DNA of 64,000 bases from Hedera helix. Lineage: Eukaryota > Streptophyta > Magnoliopsida > Apiales > Araliaceae. The stretch is taken from NCBI GenBank assembly GCA_947179155.2, contig OX359266.1, positions 40,325,039-40,389,038 on the forward strand. The letters run 5' to 3'. Positions 62,096-64,000 of the stretch are shown here, in pieces. Within the stretch, counting starts at the first letter, position 1. Each line of letters starts with the position of its first letter. The translations under genes and the position numbers were made by a program. The notes under the pieces are model-generated. The model saw nothing but the letters and a program-made list of their open reading frames with translations, was not told where the DNA came from and did not search any database.

Positions 62096-64000
62096 TTGCC
62101 CTCCTTCTCCTCTCTATCTCTGATATCCTCGTTTACATAAAGGTTTTTATACATAAATATTGTGATTATTATGATAAATAATTAGATTACAAATATATAA
62201 TACTTGAAAGGCCACCTAACAATTACTAGTAGGAGTAGTAACAAATTGTTAATAATCAACTAGGCTTAATTTGTCTTGTTCTCTTTATTTATTTCGCTTT
62301 CATCTTCGTAGTGGTTAGCATAGTAGTGGCTATCTTGCTAAACCTACTTTTTGGATGATACGATGAGAATGATTGATTGGCTGTATTATTGGAGAATATG
62401 TAATATTAGGGATTCTAATTTTTTTTATCTGAAAAAAATGTCCGCATAATATTAGCGGGATAAGTATTATATAGTTGATTATGTCTTAAATTATTATTAA
62501 AATATTTAATATTATGTTATTTAAGACCTTTAATATTATTGTTGTAAAATTGATTATTTTTGTCCGCCTCGTCATATTTCATTAGTAAATTGTAATTTTT
62601 TTTTATTTTGAAGGAAAAAAATAACTCTATTATAGTCGTACAACTAAACCTGACAAACGGGTCAGGCTAATGGCGGGCCACGATCGGACAGGGCCAAAAA
62701 GGCCGAAAATTTTTTAGGTCAAAATTCCTCAGCTCGTGACCCGAACAGGCACGGCCAGTCCGCATGACAATTAATTATTTTATTAATTTGATTTTTTTTA
62801 TTATTATTAGTATTACAATTATAATACATAACATGATGTTTTGATTTTGACTATTGAGTATAGTATATAATTTATTTTATTCAATAAAAATGTACTTATT
62901 AACAAAAAAATATTAAAAAACTTATATTTAATACTTTAATTAAGAAATAATTTTAACATTATAAACTATTGTGAATATTATTTATTTGATTAAATATGTG
63001 AAACTAATAATTATAATTAAATATCAAGTGACTAATTTTAAAAAAAATGTTAGAATAATACCACAAGTATATTACACATGTATGTATTTATATAGTAACA
63101 ATTATTTGATTATACCCACATGCCCAAACTTTTTTTGTCAGGTGTAAATACAACTATGATAAAAAAAGATACTTTATAATTTATTTAGTCTTTTATTTAA
63201 TTTTATGAACTATATTTTTTCATTAAAAATGTTATTTGATGATGGACTGATATAATCCCAAGGGGTAAAAGGAAAGGTGATATTATACAGCAACCCTTTT
63301 GGAGATCAAATGACTGAGAAATATAGGAACTGATAATATTTATAAAAAAAATAAATCATATGATGATAAAATAGCGTTGACAGATAATATTAAACAATTA
63401 CACCAAGTCATATCCCATCCGTTGCAAACAAACATGGCTTTTTGGTAATTTAACACGGATACTTCCCCTCTCAAAGTTATAGCAGAACCACAAAGACACT
63501 AACTGAGTTTCTCAAGTACTGTTGGAATTGTTCTTTCAATTACTACCAAGGAAAAGAGTATAGTGAGGATGATTGAGATCAGCCCTCACTTGCAGTTAGA
63601 TTCGGTTAAGCTTTTCTCCAGCAATAACTCTATATGGTGTCAATGATGATATAACATGTCGAATAAAACAATTGAAAGCCTCTTTTGCTTTTTACCATTA
63701 CCAATTACAACAGTTCAGTACAACCCTTCTTGCTTTTAAAAAAAACACTTTACAGGTGAGACTGCCGAAGACGGGAGGAAAACAAGAAATTGGAAAACCG
63801 TCTAAATTCCTAAATAATTTTCCAAAGTCCTATAAAACCTCAAACAAGAATGTTAAAAGGATGATTTCACTTTCTATATCCTCAGCTCGAGCAATTAAAA
63901 AAACATTGTTGACCAATTTTCAGCCTCCTACAAAAATTTACACTTGGATCCAGCCGATGTTGTTGTACCTTCTTTGAAATTTTCCCAAATTCAAGATTGG
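62096..64000. other. Right-edge region, no gene recognised
   Basis: The first 100-150 bases are probably the leader and promoter of the ARM-repeat gene. The rest is AT-rich, with a GC-richer patch at 62640-62770 resembling dispersed plant repeats. The last 400 bases, read on the minus strand, look like a 3' UTR and may be the tail of a gene lying to the right, but no coding frame confirms it. Confidence 0.4.

Noticed and set aside
63672..63977. 101-residue plus-strand frame at the right edge
   Set aside because: Composition looks like the antisense of a 3' UTR and no domain is seen.

Overview
This window is nuclear DNA from a flowering plant, most likely a dicot. The evidence is AT-rich intergenic sequence, genes with GT-AG introns, plant-only protein families (a B-box/CCT CONSTANS-like factor, a XERICO-type RING-H2 protein) and plant-type MITEs and LTR retrotransposons. 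There is no prokaryotic operon, CRISPR array or phage structure. I could not fix the species.

Layout. (1) 1-1348 holds the first coding exon of a minus-strand SFT2/GOT1-like Golgi vesicle-transport gene that runs off the left edge. (2) 1.35-18.5 kb is a transposon-rich gene desert: a deleted Ty3/gypsy-like element with two LTRs (4233-6207), two solo LTRs of one 2.6-3.2 kb family, a probable Ty1/copia-like solo LTR (15091-16944), several hAT-type and Stowaway-type MITEs, and one decayed coding-like stretch (13.6-14.9 kb). (3) 18707-30071 is a 16-exon plus-strand gene for the kinetochore scaffold KNL1/Spc7. (4) 31821-35023 is a third solo LTR of the same family. (5) 37480-42204 is a four-exon COL9/COL10-type B-box transcription factor gene. 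(6) 42.2-49.5 kb is gene-poor and contains a non-autonomous Mutator-like element with a perfect 9-bp target duplication. (7) 51421-51879 is a XERICO-like RING-H2 gene with a long leader intron. (8) 52599-52892 (minus) encodes a small serine-rich protein-like polypeptide. (9) 55247-56962 (minus) encodes a membrane-anchored O-fucosyltransferase-like protein. (10) 59239-62095 (minus) encodes a two-exon ARM-repeat protein of the U-box-4-like group. I found no gene to the right of that.

The genes are independent transcription units, not a pathway. From memory, KNL1, XERICO and the O-fucosyltransferase-like gene have Arabidopsis counterparts close together on chromosome 2, and the O-fucosyltransferase-like and ARM genes have adjacent counterparts on chromosome 4. 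The window therefore looks like a conserved collinear block expanded by transposons.

The strongest new observations concern mobile DNA. Three solo LTRs of one family each carry a perfect and different 5-bp target duplication, and each has amplified different internal tandem repeats. A deleted LTR element carries an unrecognised long open frame. A Mutator-like element carries the same short coding-like motif in both arms. In KNL1, intron 1 is best read as a GC-AG intron with a tandem NAGNAG acceptor. I found no convincing evidence of a wholly new biological system.
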